A stretch of DNA of 64,000 nucleotides from Antarctobacter albus (GTDB lineage Bacteria; Pseudomonadota; Alphaproteobacteria; Rhodobacterales; Rhodobacteraceae): positions 1 through 64,000 of the forward strand of contig NZ_FMZI01000020.1 in assembly GCF_900101505.1 (NCBI RefSeq), in the 5' to 3' direction. The notes below the pieces were generated by a model. It ran no database searches and had not been told where the DNA came from. It saw nothing but the letters and a program-made list of their open reading frames with translations. The position numbers were made by a program, and so were the translations under genes. This document shows, one piece after another, positions 9,042-18,852 of this stretch (the first letter of the stretch is position 1; each line of letters starts with the position of its first letter).

Positions 9042-10058
9042 ATGTATCGCATTATTGCAGCGCTCGCTCTCGCGGGCGTCCTTGCCGCGTGTGACGGCGC
9101 GACGTTGACCGGCGACGGCGGGTCGGGAATCGGAACCGGGGCGCAGCCGCTGGTGCCAGAACCCGATCCCGGGACCGGCGGTGGCACCGATCCCGACGCG
9201 GATCCCGATCCCGACAACCTGTACACGAGCGAGCTGGAAGACGCCTCGGAAGATCTGCGCGTCGACGAGATGACATTCGACCCGGACACCGGCGAGCTGG
9301 TCTTCAACGAGCTGCCCTTCGACAGCGACAAGGCCGTGGCCGGTGCGAACGTCTACGCCAAGGACACGGGCCTCAGCGCCATTCTCAATCCCGGCGGCAC
9401 CGGGTTCGACGCCTACCGCAACACGGCAGGGCCTTCGGGCACGTCGCAGTATTTCGCGGTGTTCCGCCGCTCGCCCAGCGGCTTTAGCCAGGTGGGCGCC
9501 GTCGGCACGGACCGCTACCTGTCGTTCGGCTTTGGCGGGGCTGCGGCGCAGCGCCTTGAAGGCAGCGGCGCACTGCCGAAGGGGACGGATTCCTATGTCT
9601 TCACAGGCGAATATGCCGCTGTCCGCACCGTTGTCGTCGATGGCTCACCGGATACGGAAATCCAGTACGTGTCCGGCCTGGCGCGGATCGAGGTCGACGT
9701 CGAGGATCCGGACATCTCCGGCGCCGTCGAGGGCGTTATCGTCAGCCGGGAGTTCTTTGATGCCAACGGCGTGAACATTGCCGCGCTGAGCGGTGCGGAT
9801 TTCCTGTCGCTGGCCACGGCCGAGATCAACTTCGACACCTGGACGATCAACTCTTCCGATGCCAGCGCCATACGCTCGGACGGCGAAGTGACCCAGACGG
9901 GCACCTGGTCGGGGCTTTTCGCGGGGCCTGACGGCGAGGAGGTCGTCGGCATCGTGGTGATCGAAGGACAGGGCCCGGTGGGCATCGACCCGGCGACGGG
10001 CGAGTTCCTCACCGAGGATGTCCGCGAGACCGGCGGTTTCATCGCAACGCGCCCCTGA
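9042..10058 (+). CDS. surface lipoprotein, TbpB-like beta-barrel type, probable Slam client
   Basis: The 338-residue product has a type II signal peptide with lipobox LAAC (lipidated C17), then a Gly/Asp/Pro-rich linker (about 20-60) and a beta-rich domain. The C-terminal part (GTWSGLFAGPDGEEVVGIVV, ending ETGGFIATRP) resembles the TbpB/factor-H-binding-type beta-barrel, in which a GxFxGxxGEEVxG motif precedes the last strands. The next gene, three bases downstream, encodes a Slam-type outer-membrane protein, whose known clients are lipoproteins of this fold. I infer that the protein is displayed on the cell surface; its ligand is unknown. A GAGG lies upstream of the ATG at 9042. Confidence 0.82.
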   Translation: MYRIIAALALAGVLAACDGATLTGDGGSGIGTGAQPLVPEPDPGTGGGTDPDADPDPDNLYTSELEDASEDLRVDEMTFDPDTGELVFNELPFDSDKAVAGANVYAKDTGLSAILNPGGTGFDAYRNTAGPSGTSQYFAVFRRSPSGFSQVGAVGTDRYLSFGFGGAAAQRLEGSGALPKGTDSYVFTGEYAAVRTVVVDGSPDTEIQYVSGLARIEVDVEDPDISGAVEGVIVSREFFDANGVNIAALSGADFLSLATAEINFDTWTINSSDASAIRSDGEVTQTGTWSGLFAGPDGEEVVGIVVIEGQGPVGIDPATGEFLTEDVRETGGFIATRP

Positions 10059-10061
10059 CCC

Positions 10062-11441
10062 ATGCGCCTGGTGGCCCACCTGATGCGTGCCTTGCGACCG
10101 GCCATCCTGGCCGGCGCGATGGCCTTGATGTCAGCCCCGGCCGGGGCCGAGGCGGTCCGGATGAGCGTGGACGAGGCGCGCGGCGCCGCGGCGCGTGCCC
10201 TGATGGCCGGACAGGCGGAACTGGCGCTGGTGCTGGCCGAAGGCGTGCTGCTGGGCGCGCCCGGCGATACCGACGCGCTGATGATGAAATCCCGCGCCCT
10301 GTCGCAGCTTGGCCGTAGCGCCGAGGCGGCGGAGGCTGCGCGCCTCGTCTTTGGCGGCACGAATGACGAGCGCGAGCGGTTCTTTTCCGCGATGCTTATG
10401 GCGCAGGCCCGCGCCTCTGGCGGGCGGCCCGGTGTCGCGCAGCTCTGGCTGCGCCGTGCCGCGCAGATGGCTCCGGATGATCAGCTGAAGGCCGTGGCGG
10501 TGCGCGATTTCCGCCAGTTGCGGCGGCTGACGCCCTGGCGGCTGTCGCTGGATCTGTCGGTCGAACCGTCAGACAACCTCAACGGCGCCCCCAGGACCAA
10601 CCGATTTACCTTTGCCGGGCTGCCTTTCGTCAATCCTTCGGCGGTGCCGCTGTCCGGGGAACGCTATGTCCTGGGCGCCGACTATGTCCGCCGTGTCCCG
10701 CTGAGCGAGACCCGGCGGCTGAACCTTGGCCTTTCGACAGAGTTCCAGCGCGTGCGGTTTTCCCAGGAGGCGCGCGACAAGGTGCCGGGGATCAGGGACG
10801 CGGATTACCGGCAGGATGCGCTGGCGCTGAGCCTGGGTTACGAGGCGCGCGGGCAGGATGGCAGCTGGCTGGGAAAATCGCAGCTGTCGGTGACGCGGCA
10901 CTGGCTGGGCGGACAGCTTTTCGCCGATGCCGCGCGACTGGACCTGAGCTATGGCCAGACGATTGCGCCGGGGTTGATCGGGGCGCTGCGCTATGGCTAC
11001 GAGGTCGAGGAGCGGCACGATGCGGCGGTGCGGGATGCACAGACCCGCGAACTGGGCCTGACGCTGACACGGGCCTATGGCCGGTCGACGCTGGGGCTGG
11101 ACCTGCTGGTGTCCGACACGGCCTCGGACTCTCGGCTGGTGGCGCGGGAAAGCGCGCGCGCGGCGCTGAGCTATCGCCTGGGCAAGCCGGTCAAGGGCGT
11201 GTTGCCACGGCTGACCCTGGCCTGGGAAGTGACGGATTTCGACATGGGGCCGACCACCTTCTGGATCGAGCCGCGGCGGGACGAGGAACTGACCGTTTCA
11301 CTGGACCTGCTGTTGCCGAACTACGATCTCTACGGCTTTGCCCCGGAAATCGGGGTTTCCTTCCGCGACCGGAGTTCCAATTATACCATCTACGAGACCC
11401 GCGGCACGGATCTGCGGCTGGGTCTGAAATCGGTATTCTGA
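10062..11441 (+). CDS. surface lipoprotein assembly modifier (Slam-like, DUF560)
   Basis: The 459-residue product has a signal peptide ending near residue 30 (SAPAGAEA). An N-terminal TPR-like helical region (about 32-150, with repeated ARALMAGQAELALVLAEG and SRALSQLGRSAEAAEAAR) follows. A C-terminal transmembrane beta-barrel (about 155-459) shows alternating aromatic strands and a terminal phenylalanine (LGLKSVF). The segment SVEPSDNLNGAPRTNRF matches the 'N-N' motif that opens the Slam barrel. Slam proteins move specific lipoproteins to the outer face of the outer membrane. The gene follows its predicted client by three bases, so the two form one operon. A general TPR-porin is the main alternative. 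Confidence 0.82.
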   Translation: MRLVAHLMRALRPAILAGAMALMSAPAGAEAVRMSVDEARGAAARALMAGQAELALVLAEGVLLGAPGDTDALMMKSRALSQLGRSAEAAEAARLVFGGTNDERERFFSAMLMAQARASGGRPGVAQLWLRRAAQMAPDDQLKAVAVRDFRQLRRLTPWRLSLDLSVEPSDNLNGAPRTNRFTFAGLPFVNPSAVPLSGERYVLGADYVRRVPLSETRRLNLGLSTEFQRVRFSQEARDKVPGIRDADYRQDALALSLGYEARGQDGSWLGKSQLSVTRHWLGGQLFADAARLDLSYGQTIAPGLIGALRYGYEVEERHDAAVRDAQTRELGLTLTRAYGRSTLGLDLLVSDTASDSRLVARESARAALSYRLGKPVKGVLPRLTLAWEVTDFDMGPTTFWIEPRRDEELTVSLDLLLPNYDLYGFAPEIGVSFRDRSSNYTIYETRGTDLRLGLKSVF

Positions 11442-11476
11442 AAGACGGTCCGCGCGGGCGGGCCGGAAGGGACAAA

Positions 11477-11911
11477 ATGGGAATCAAGTATCTGCACACG
11501 ATGGTCCGGGTGAAGGACCTCGACGCGTCGATCGCCTTTTACAAGATGCTGGGGCTGGTCGAGCGCCGCCGGAGCGAGAACGAGAAGGGCCGGTTCACGC
11601 TGGTCTTCCTGTGCCCGCCCGACCAGGCGGATGGCCACGCGGATCTGGAACTGACCTATAACTGGGACGGAGATGACGGTCTGCCCTCGGACGGTCGTCA
11701 TTTCGGCCACCTCGCCTACACGGTGCCCAACATCTACGAGATGTGCCAGTCGCTGATGGACGCGGGCGTGACGATCAACCGGCCGCCGCGCGACGGGCAC
11801 ATGGCCTTTGTCCGTTCGCCCGACAACATCTCGATCGAACTGTTGCAGGAAGGCGAGGCGCTGGCCGCGCAGGAACCCTGGGCCAGCATGGGCAACACGG
11901 GTCACTGGTGA
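11477..11911 (+). CDS. gloA: lactoylglutathione lyase (glyoxalase I)
   Basis: GloA isomerises the hemithioacetal of methylglyoxal and glutathione to S-lactoylglutathione. The 144-residue product starts MGIKYLHTMVRVKDLDASIA and has the VOC-fold metal ligands in the expected places: His in YLHTMVRV, Glu in DLELTYNW, His in RHFGHLAY and Glu in SIELLQ. The YNWD and MAFVRSPDN segments are typical. A GGAAGGG lies before the ATG. Its stop overlaps the start of the next gene, a DUF1194 protein, by four bases; no functional link between them is known to me. Confidence 0.93.
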   Translation: MGIKYLHTMVRVKDLDASIAFYKMLGLVERRRSENEKGRFTLVFLCPPDQADGHADLELTYNWDGDDGLPSDGRHFGHLAYTVPNIYEMCQSLMDAGVTINRPPRDGHMAFVRSPDNISIELLQEGEALAAQEPWASMGNTGHW

Positions 11912-12612
11912 GCCGCCTTGGCGGCATGATCGCTGCTGCGCTGGCGGCGCTGGTGCCGGCGGGGGCCGAGGCCGCCTGCCGGCTGGCGCTGCTGCTGGCG
12001 CTGGATGTCTCCTCTTCCGTGGACGAGGCGGAATACCGGCTGCAGCGTGACGGCCTGGCCGCGGCGCTGACCAGCCCGGATGTGCAGGGCGCGATCCTGC
12101 AGCAGGGCGGCAGCGTTGCGCTGGCCGTCTACGAGTGGAGCGGGCGGCGGCAATCGGTGGTGGTGCAGGACTGGGTGCTGCTGCAAAGCGCGGGCGATAT
12201 CGCGGCGGTGGCCGCGCGGCTGCGGACCGTGCAGCGGTCTTACCGGCGGTTCCCGACGGCGCTGGGCTATGCGCTGGGCTTTGGCGCCACGCTGATGCAG
12301 GAGGCGCCCGCCTGCGAGCGGCAGGTGATCGACGTGTCCGGCGACGGGATCACCAATGACGGGTTCTGGCCCGGACTGGCCTACAAGCATTTCCCCTTCG
12401 AGCGGATCACGGTCAATGCGCTGGCGGTGCTGGGGGCCGACCCCTCTGTGGTGGATCACTACGAGTTCGAGGTGCTGCACGGGCCGGGGGCCTTCATCGA
12501 GACGGCAGAGGGCTACGAGGGGTTCGAACGGGCGATGATCCGCAAGCTGTATCGCGAGGTCCAGAACCGGATCGTCGGCGGTTTGCCCTATGTCGGGCCT
12601 GGACCGGGATGA
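11908..12612 (+). CDS. DUF1194 secreted VWA-like protein, copy 1
   Basis: The 234-residue product has a short signal peptide ending AGAEA. The domain begins CRLALLLALDVSSSVDEAEY, which carries the DxSxS metal-adhesion (MIDAS) motif of von Willebrand A domains. Further conserved parts are VYEWSG, DVSGDGITNDG and ITVNALAVLG. DUF1194 proteins are widespread in Rhodobacterales and have no firmly known role. The start is GTG at 11908, overlapping the gloA stop (GTGA), which keeps an arginine in the signal-peptide n-region; an ATG at 11926 is the alternative. It overlaps the next paralogue by four bases. Confidence 0.88.
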   Translation: MSRLGGMIAAALAALVPAGAEAACRLALLLALDVSSSVDEAEYRLQRDGLAAALTSPDVQGAILQQGGSVALAVYEWSGRRQSVVVQDWVLLQSAGDIAAVAARLRTVQRSYRRFPTALGYALGFGATLMQEAPACERQVIDVSGDGITNDGFWPGLAYKHFPFERITVNALAVLGADPSVVDHYEFEVLHGPGAFIETAEGYEGFERAMIRKLYREVQNRIVGGLPYVGPGPG

Positions 12613-13286
12613 CCCGGCTGCTTGGCCTTGCGGCGCTACTGATTTGGGGCGCTGGCGCCGAGGCGGCCTGCCGCCAGGCGCTGGCCCTGGGGCTGGACGT
12701 GTCGGGATCGGTCGACGCGGAGGAATACCGGCTGCAATTGGACGGGCTGGCCGGCGCTCTGGAGGACCCGGAGGTCATGGGCGCCTTGCTGGCGATGCCC
12801 GAGGCGCCAGTGGCCTTGGCCGTTTTCGAATGGAGCGGGCCGGGATCTCAGCGTTTGGTGGCGCCCTGGCGGCGGATCGAAGGGCCGGCGGATGTGGCCG
12901 ATCTGGCGGCGCTGTTGCGGGGGACGCAGCGGGGGCAGCTGGGTCAGTCCACCGCGATAGGGGCAGCCAAGAGGTTTGGTGCGGCGCTGTTGGCCGAACA
13001 GGAGGTTTGCTGGCGCCAAGTGCTGGACCTGTCGGGCGACGGCAAGTCGAACACCGGGCCAAGACCGCAGGACAGCCGCCCGGGCGGGATCACGATCAAC
13101 GGGCTGGTGATCGGGGCCTCAGGCGATGCGAACGGGATCGGTGCGCTGGCCTCGTACTATCGCGCCTATGTCATCGCCGGGCCGGATGCCTTTGTCGAAA
13201 CCGCGCTGGGTTTCGAGGCCTTCGAGGCGGCGATGGTGCGCAAGCTGAAGCGCGAATTGCAGGTGCTGGCCGTGTCGTCCAGATAG
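12609..13286 (+). CDS. DUF1194 secreted VWA-like protein, copy 2
   Basis: This 225-residue product is a paralogue of the gene just upstream. Its signal peptide (MTRLLGLAALLIWGAGAEA) leads to the matching CRQALALGLDVSGSVDAEEY with the DxSxS MIDAS motif, then FEWSG, LDLSGDGKSNTG and ITINGLVIGA. The start codon overlaps the previous stop (ATGA at 12609-12612), so the pair is co-translated and arose by tandem duplication. The two copies differ substantially, which suggests different ligands or a heteromeric pair. It is predicted to be periplasmic or exported; the function is unknown. Confidence 0.88.
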   Translation: MTRLLGLAALLIWGAGAEAACRQALALGLDVSGSVDAEEYRLQLDGLAGALEDPEVMGALLAMPEAPVALAVFEWSGPGSQRLVAPWRRIEGPADVADLAALLRGTQRGQLGQSTAIGAAKRFGAALLAEQEVCWRQVLDLSGDGKSNTGPRPQDSRPGGITINGLVIGASGDANGIGALASYYRAYVIAGPDAFVETALGFEAFEAAMVRKLKRELQVLAVSSR

Positions 13287-13311
13287 AGGCCGGGACGTCT
13301 GGGCGCCGCTC

Positions 13312-13328
13312 CTGCGCCGCAGGCGCAG
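13312..13328. terminator. hairpin between convergent genes
   Basis: CTGCGCC-gca-GGCGCAG forms a perfect 7-bp stem in the 102-base gap between the DUF1194 pair and the convergent ldtR. There is no T run, so it is at most a weak or Rho-assisted end for either transcript. Confidence 0.35.
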
Positions 13329-13388
13329 ATCGCCCCGCCCGCCGTCCCACCAGGGCGCCGTCCGGGCTGTATCGCCCGGCCCGGCACC

Positions 13389-13886
13389 TCAGTAGATGTA
13401 GCGGATCTGGTCGGTCCAGTAGCGTTCGACGCGGCGCAGGGCGGTGGTAATCTCGTCGATGCCATCGACCGAAAGCACGCCCTTGCCCTGCAGACCGTCC
13501 GCGTGGCGGGAAAAGAGATCACCGACGATGTCGCGGATTTCCCGCCCCCGCTGGGTCAGGCGCACGCGGACCGAGCGTCGGTCGATTTCGCACCGCTGGT
13601 GGTGCATGTAGCCCATCTCGACCAGTTTCTTGAGATTGTAGCTGACGTTCGAGCCCTGGTAGTAGCCACGGCTTTTCAGTTCACCGGCCGTCACCTCGTT
13701 GTCGCCGATGTTGAAGAGCAGCAAGGCTTGCACCGCGTTCACGTCGATGATGCCCAACCGCTCGAATTCGTCCTTGATCACGTCGAGCAGGAGGCGGTGG
13801 AGTCGTTCCACCAGGCTCAACGCATCCAGGTAACTCGTTATGAAGCCCTGTGCCGGCCCCTGATTCAGTGACGAATGAATGCTCAT
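13389..13886 (-). CDS. ldtR: LdtR-like MarR-family winged-helix regulator
   Basis: The 165-residue product contains a MarR-type winged helix. The segments LVERLHRLLLDVIKDEFERL, NAVQALLLFNIGD, ELKSRGYYQGSNVSYNLKKL and the wing residues DRRSVRVRL closely recall LdtR of Liberibacter and its alphaproteobacterial homologues. Those control L,D-transpeptidase and osmotic-stress genes; the target here is inferred by family only. The start at 13886 (MSIHSSLNQG) has GGAG nine bases upstream; an earlier ATG at 13937 lacks one. The AT-rich stretch at 13900-13990 should hold its promoter. Confidence 0.88.
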   Translation of the reverse strand: MSIHSSLNQGPAQGFITSYLDALSLVERLHRLLLDVIKDEFERLGIIDVNAVQALLLFNIGDNEVTAGELKSRGYYQGSNVSYNLKKLVEMGYMHHQRCEIDRRSVRVRLTQRGREIRDIVGDLFSRHADGLQGKGVLSVDGIDEITTALRRVERYWTDQIRYIY

Positions 13887-14069
13887 TTCAGTCTCCGCCT
13901 GTTTTTCTTGCAACGGAGCTTTCGGGTATAAACGCAAATATCGGGTTAAACCGAGTAGAAGACCCGGAAAATTCTAGTGATTTCCGAGGGTTGGTTAACC
14001 AAGCTTACCAAGGCGCAAAACGCACGGATCCGCCCGGCGGCGGCCGCGGGGCGGATTCCTGCCGTGCGA

Positions 14070-14342
14070 TCAACCGTTTGCGGCGACGCGCGTGATTTCC
14101 GAGATCATCGGGGCGTGGGTCTCGGGCGCGGGGCGCTGGCCCGAGATCCACTGGTAGAGATCCTGGTCGTTTTCCGCCAACAAGGCCTCGTAGGCATCCA
14201 GTTCGGCGGCATCCAGGGCGTCCAGGCGGGCCTCGGCGAAGCGGATCAGCAGGATGTCCATCTCCTTGGTGCCGCGGCGCATGGAACGCATGCGCAGGCG
14301 GCGGAGACGGGTTTCGCGGGATTCGCCGGGGCCGGTGGTCAT
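14070..14342 (-). CDS. sdhE: FAD assembly factor SdhE
   Basis: SdhE (YgfY/CptB/Sdh5 family) helps attach FAD covalently to the flavoprotein subunit of succinate dehydrogenase. The 90-residue product has the family core: RLRRLRMRSMRRGTKEMDIL with the functional RGxxE motif, then YEALLAENDQDLYQWISGQ. It lies one base downstream of the HTH regulator gene on the same strand; the sdh genes are not in this window. Confidence 0.92.
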   Translation of the reverse strand: MTTGPGESRETRLRRLRMRSMRRGTKEMDILLIRFAEARLDALDAAELDAYEALLAENDQDLYQWISGQRPAPETHAPMISEITRVAANG

Positions 14343-14343
14343 G

Positions 14344-14736
14344 TCACTGTGCCTCGGTCAGCAGGGAGCGCAGGCGCTTTTCCAGCCGTCCCAGCTTGTC
14401 CGCCTTGGCCTTGAACTGGCCGCGGAGCGCGCGGATCTCGATCAGGATGGCGTTGACGTCGGGCGCGAGGGTATCGTCCTGGTCGGGATCCGGCACGCCA
14501 TCGCCTTCGCCGGTGATCAGCCAGACGATCGACACGTTCAGCACACCGGCCAGCGTGGACAGGCGGTTGGCGCGGGGTTCGTTGATGTCGTCTTCCCAGG
14601 CCTGCAGGGTCTTGAGCTTGACGCCCAGGCGCTTGGCCAGGACCTCCTGGGTCATGTTGGCTGCCTCGCGGGCAGCAGCGAGCCGGTCGCCGAAGGTGGC
14701 GGATTCGGGCCCGTACCAGTCTTTCGAGTTGTCCAT
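14344..14736 (-). CDS. Cro/CI-type helix-turn-helix transcriptional regulator
   Basis: The 130-residue product has an HTH_3 domain at about 17-72 (FGDRLAAAREAANMTQEVLA, KRLGVKLKTLQAWEDDINEP, LSTLAGVLNVSIVWLITGE). A C-terminal charged coiled-coil tail (ILIEIRALRGQFKAKADKLG) probably allows dimerisation. The start at 14736 (MDNSKDWYG) has AAGG eight bases upstream; an ATG at 14802 would add unrelated residues. It is divergent from the aminotransferase gene and precedes sdhE by one base. Targets are unknown. Confidence 0.9.
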   Translation of the reverse strand: MDNSKDWYGPESATFGDRLAAAREAANMTQEVLAKRLGVKLKTLQAWEDDINEPRANRLSTLAGVLNVSIVWLITGEGDGVPDPDQDDTLAPDVNAILIEIRALRGQFKAKADKLGRLEKRLRSLLTEAQ

Positions 14737-14755
14737 GATCTTACCTTTCCGGTGA

Positions 14756-16425
<1,670 letters not shown>

Positions 16426-16548
16426 CACGCCCTCTTGTTGGGCATCGAGGTGGCGATTTGCCTGTAAATCGGGCAGGTCGTTGCCGAAGTTAACGAATGC
16501 AGCGGGCGACCTCTTCATTCCTTGGGGCTTGGGCCCTATGTTCGATCC

Positions 16549-16668
16549 ATGCCACAGAACCAGACGACACTGATGCAACGCGATACAGGTGGGCCGTTCG
16601 ATCTTGGCCGGCCCCTGTTTCCCCTGTCTCCGGATGACGTGCGGGCGCTGCTCGCCCGGCAGGGCTGA
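16549..16668 (+). CDS. possible 39-residue small protein
   Basis: A short frame starts MPQNQTTLMQRDTGGPFDLG and ends RALLARQG. Third codon positions are GC-rich as in the surrounding real genes, and it fills an otherwise empty 260-base gap. There is no clear ribosome binding site, and a frame this short can arise by chance. Confidence 0.3.
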   Translation: MPQNQTTLMQRDTGGPFDLGRPLFPLSPDDVRALLARQG

Positions 16669-16686
16669 GCAGGCCGCGCAAGGCGA

Positions 16687-17145
16687 TTATCCCAGGATGC
16701 CCGGCCAGTTGGCACGGCCCTTGGCGATGTTTCCCTCTATGTCTCGCAGCCACAGCGTGCGAGCGCGCAAGCTGGCGTTGAGGAAAAGCTGGCCATCGTG
16801 GATCGTCCAGGCCTCGGGGATGGTCGGCGCGAGGTAGCCGCGCGAGGCGGCATAGGCGCAATAGCCCCCGAATTGCGGCGCATAGGCCTGAGGGTCGGCC
16901 TCGAAGGCGGCGGCGTTCCCGGCGTCGGAGAATTGCCATGAGGCGCCTTTCCAGCTGAGCGCGGCGGCACCGCCGGCCACCGGTCCGTTTCCGGCGAAAT
17001 AGGCCACCGGGTCGGACCCGTCGATGGCGATCCCGTTTTCGGCGTAGATCTCTGGTTCGGCGGCCAGGGCGCGGCGCGTGGTGAACAGCAGGGCGGGGGC
17101 GGCAAGGGCAAGGCCAAACGTGGCGCGGCGTGTCAGGTTCGTCAT
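16687..17145 (-). CDS. exported YHS-domain protein
   Basis: The 152-residue product has a twin-arginine-like signal (MTNLTRRATFGLALAAPALL) ending near residue 28. A YHS-type domain follows: AIDGSDPVAYFAGNGPVAGG, WQFSDAGNAAAFEADPQAYA, PQFGGYCAYAASRGYLAP. YHS domains bind metal or partner proteins and often accompany copper handling. No copper gene is near, so the role is open. It is predicted periplasmic, probably folded before export if the RR motif is functional. Confidence 0.88.
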   Translation of the reverse strand: MTNLTRRATFGLALAAPALLFTTRRALAAEPEIYAENGIAIDGSDPVAYFAGNGPVAGGAAALSWKGASWQFSDAGNAAAFEADPQAYAPQFGGYCAYAASRGYLAPTIPEAWTIHDGQLFLNASLRARTLWLRDIEGNIAKGRANWPGILG

Positions 17146-17286
17146 GGCGGTCTCCGGTGGGTGTGGAGGGTGTCTTCAGGATGGGACGACCGGCGGGCGG
17201 GCAAAAGCCCCCGACACGGGGACGTGACGAGGCGTGTGCCGGCAAAATTTCTCGCCCGGTCGTCATAAACCTGTTACATTCGATGC

Positions 17287-17583
17287 ATGACAAGATCAGT
17301 CCTCCCAATCTTGCTATGCCTCGGGTTGCCGATCGGACCGGCCGTCGGCAGCCCGATTGCCGAAGTCATATGCGCCCCTTCCGAACAGATGACACGCAAG
17401 CTGGTGGAACAGTTCGGCACCGCGCGTCGCGCCACCGGGCTGCGCAGCCCCGAGGAAGTGGTCGAGATCTGGACCGATGATCAGGGCGACTGGACCATGA
17501 TCATCAGCTACGCTTCCGGTCAGTCCTGCATCGTCGCGATGGGCGAACACTGGCAGGATCTGGGGCGCGGAGATCCTGCCTGA
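17287..17583 (+). CDS. small secreted hypothetical protein
   Basis: The 98-residue product has a signal peptide (MTRSVLPILLCLGLPIGPAVG) and a compact domain with two cysteines (EVICAPSEQM and GQSCIVAMG) that could form a disulfide in the periplasm. The segment GLRSPEEVVEIWTDDQGDWT is well formed and suggests a conserved lineage-specific protein. The function is unknown. It is divergent from the YHS gene. Confidence 0.75.
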   Translation: MTRSVLPILLCLGLPIGPAVGSPIAEVICAPSEQMTRKLVEQFGTARRATGLRSPEEVVEIWTDDQGDWTMIISYASGQSCIVAMGEHWQDLGRGDPA

Positions 17584-17617
17584 AGCGGGAGAATCTTCCG
17601 GAAATGACACGAAAAAA

Positions 17618-17645
17618 TTGACTCGCGCTGCCGTGCTGGTAGCTT
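17618..17645 (+). promoter_or_regulatory. candidate sigma-70 promoter for the gene at 17679
   Basis: TTGACT (17618-17623), a 16-base spacer and TAGCTT (17640-17645) lie 33 bases before the start codon at 17679. The -35 box is near consensus and the -10 box fair. Confidence 0.5.
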
Positions 17646-17678
17646 GTGGACAATTGCACCGTCTTTTTGGGGGACATT

Positions 17679-17969
17679 ATGAAACTGACTTTGACCGCCG
17701 CTGCCACGGCGCTCGCTCTCAGCGCGACCTCGGCCTTTGCCTGGGGCGACATGTACATGGGCGACGCGACCAACGATCCGAATTCGAATTTCCTTGTCCA
17801 CACCTACAATGCGCCGAACTATTGCCCGCAGGGGTTGCAGCCGGTTCTGGCGGGCGGTGTCGTCTGCTGCGGCAAACCGAACGCAGGTGCCTATTACAAC
17901 CATCCGGGCCACACCAGGTCCTATTCGCCGAAGTTCGTGCCGGGCGAAAAGGGCGCCGTCTACCGCTGA
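17679..17969 (+). CDS. small periplasmic hypothetical protein
   Basis: The 96-residue product has a clear signal peptide (MKLTLTAAATALALSATSAFA). The Tyr/Asn/Pro-rich mature part has cysteines in NYCPQGLQP and VVCCGKPNAG. No domain is recognised. The start at 17679 follows a GGGGGAC ribosome site, preferable to the upstream ATG at 17646. It has its own likely promoter (17618-17645) and a strong hairpin terminator (17997-18029), so it is a single-gene transcript. Confidence 0.78.
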   Translation: MKLTLTAAATALALSATSAFAWGDMYMGDATNDPNSNFLVHTYNAPNYCPQGLQPVLAGGVVCCGKPNAGAYYNHPGHTRSYSPKFVPGEKGAVYR

Positions 17970-17996
17970 GGCGCCGCGCCCCTTGGCATTGCCTGT

Positions 17997-18029
17997 CAGG
18001 CCGCGTATACGCGCGGCCTGATTTCATTT
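17997..18029 (+). terminator. Rho-independent terminator
   Basis: CAGGCCGCG (17997-18005), a 6-base loop and CGCGGCCTG (18012-18020) form a perfect 9-bp stem followed by ATTTCATTT. It ends the transcript of the gene at 17679 and separates it from suhB. Confidence 0.75.
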
Positions 18030-18054
18030 GTGACCACGCGGGAAAGGCCGGGCC

Positions 18055-18846
18055 ATGCAGGGCAGCGCGAATCTGAACATCATGATGAAGGCGGCGCGCA
18101 AGGCGGGCCGCTCGCTGGTCAAGGACTTCCGCGAGGTCGAGAACCTCCAGGTCTCCATGAAGGGGGCGGGCGACTTCGTGTCGAAGGCAGACATCGAGGC
18201 CGAGCGCATCCTCAAGGAAGAGCTGATGGGCGCGCGGCCGAACTATGGCTGGCTGGGCGAGGAAGGCGGCGAGGAGGCGGGCACCGACCCGACCCGGCGC
18301 TGGATCGTCGATCCGCTGGACGGCGGCACCAACTTCCTGCACGCGCTGCCGCATTGGGCAATTTCCATCGCTCTGGAACACAAGGGGCAGATCGTGTCGG
18401 CGGTGGTCTTCGACGCCGCCAAGGACGAGATGTTCTATGCCGAACGCGGTGCGGGTGCCTGGCTGAACGATTCCAAGCGTCTGCGCGTGTCCGGTCGGCG
18501 CCGCATGGTCGAGGCGGTCTTTGCCACCGGCATCCCCTTTGCCGCGAAACGCACCTTGCCCGCGACGCTCAAGGATCTTGCCCGCGTGATGCCGGAATGC
18601 GCCGGTGTGCGCCACCTCGGCTCGTCCTCGCTGGACATGGCCTATGTGGCCGCGGGCCGCTTCGAGGGTTACTGGGAGCGCGAGCTGAACCTCTGGGACA
18701 TGGCCGCGGGCTACCTGATCGCCAAGGAGGCCGGGGCGCTGGTCGATGGCGTCCGCGAGGGGCAGGACCCCCTGGAAAGCGGCAGCATCATTTGCGCCAA
18801 CAACGAGATCTTCAGCGGCTTCACCCGGATCCTGCGCGCCGAGTGA
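18055..18846 (+). CDS. suhB: inositol monophosphatase family protein
   Basis: The 263-residue product is a SuhB/IMPase-type Mg-dependent phosphatase. The metal-binding motif DPLDGGTNF begins at D86, the upstream glutamate lies in WLGEEGG, and the second motif is ELNLWDMAAGYLIAKEAGA. Typical substrates are inositol phosphates; SuhB also works in rRNA transcription complexes in some bacteria. The start MQGSANLNIMMKAARKAGRS matches the family N-terminus. Confidence 0.93.
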   Translation: MQGSANLNIMMKAARKAGRSLVKDFREVENLQVSMKGAGDFVSKADIEAERILKEELMGARPNYGWLGEEGGEEAGTDPTRRWIVDPLDGGTNFLHALPHWAISIALEHKGQIVSAVVFDAAKDEMFYAERGAGAWLNDSKRLRVSGRRRMVEAVFATGIPFAAKRTLPATLKDLARVMPECAGVRHLGSSSLDMAYVAAGRFEGYWERELNLWDMAAGYLIAKEAGALVDGVREGQDPLESGSIICANNEIFSGFTRILRAE

Positions 18847-18852
18847 GGGTGT

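Noticed and set aside
18000-18054. A suhB-type small RNA upstream of suhB
   Set aside because: Only a terminator hairpin for the previous gene is visible; nothing else supports an RNA gene.
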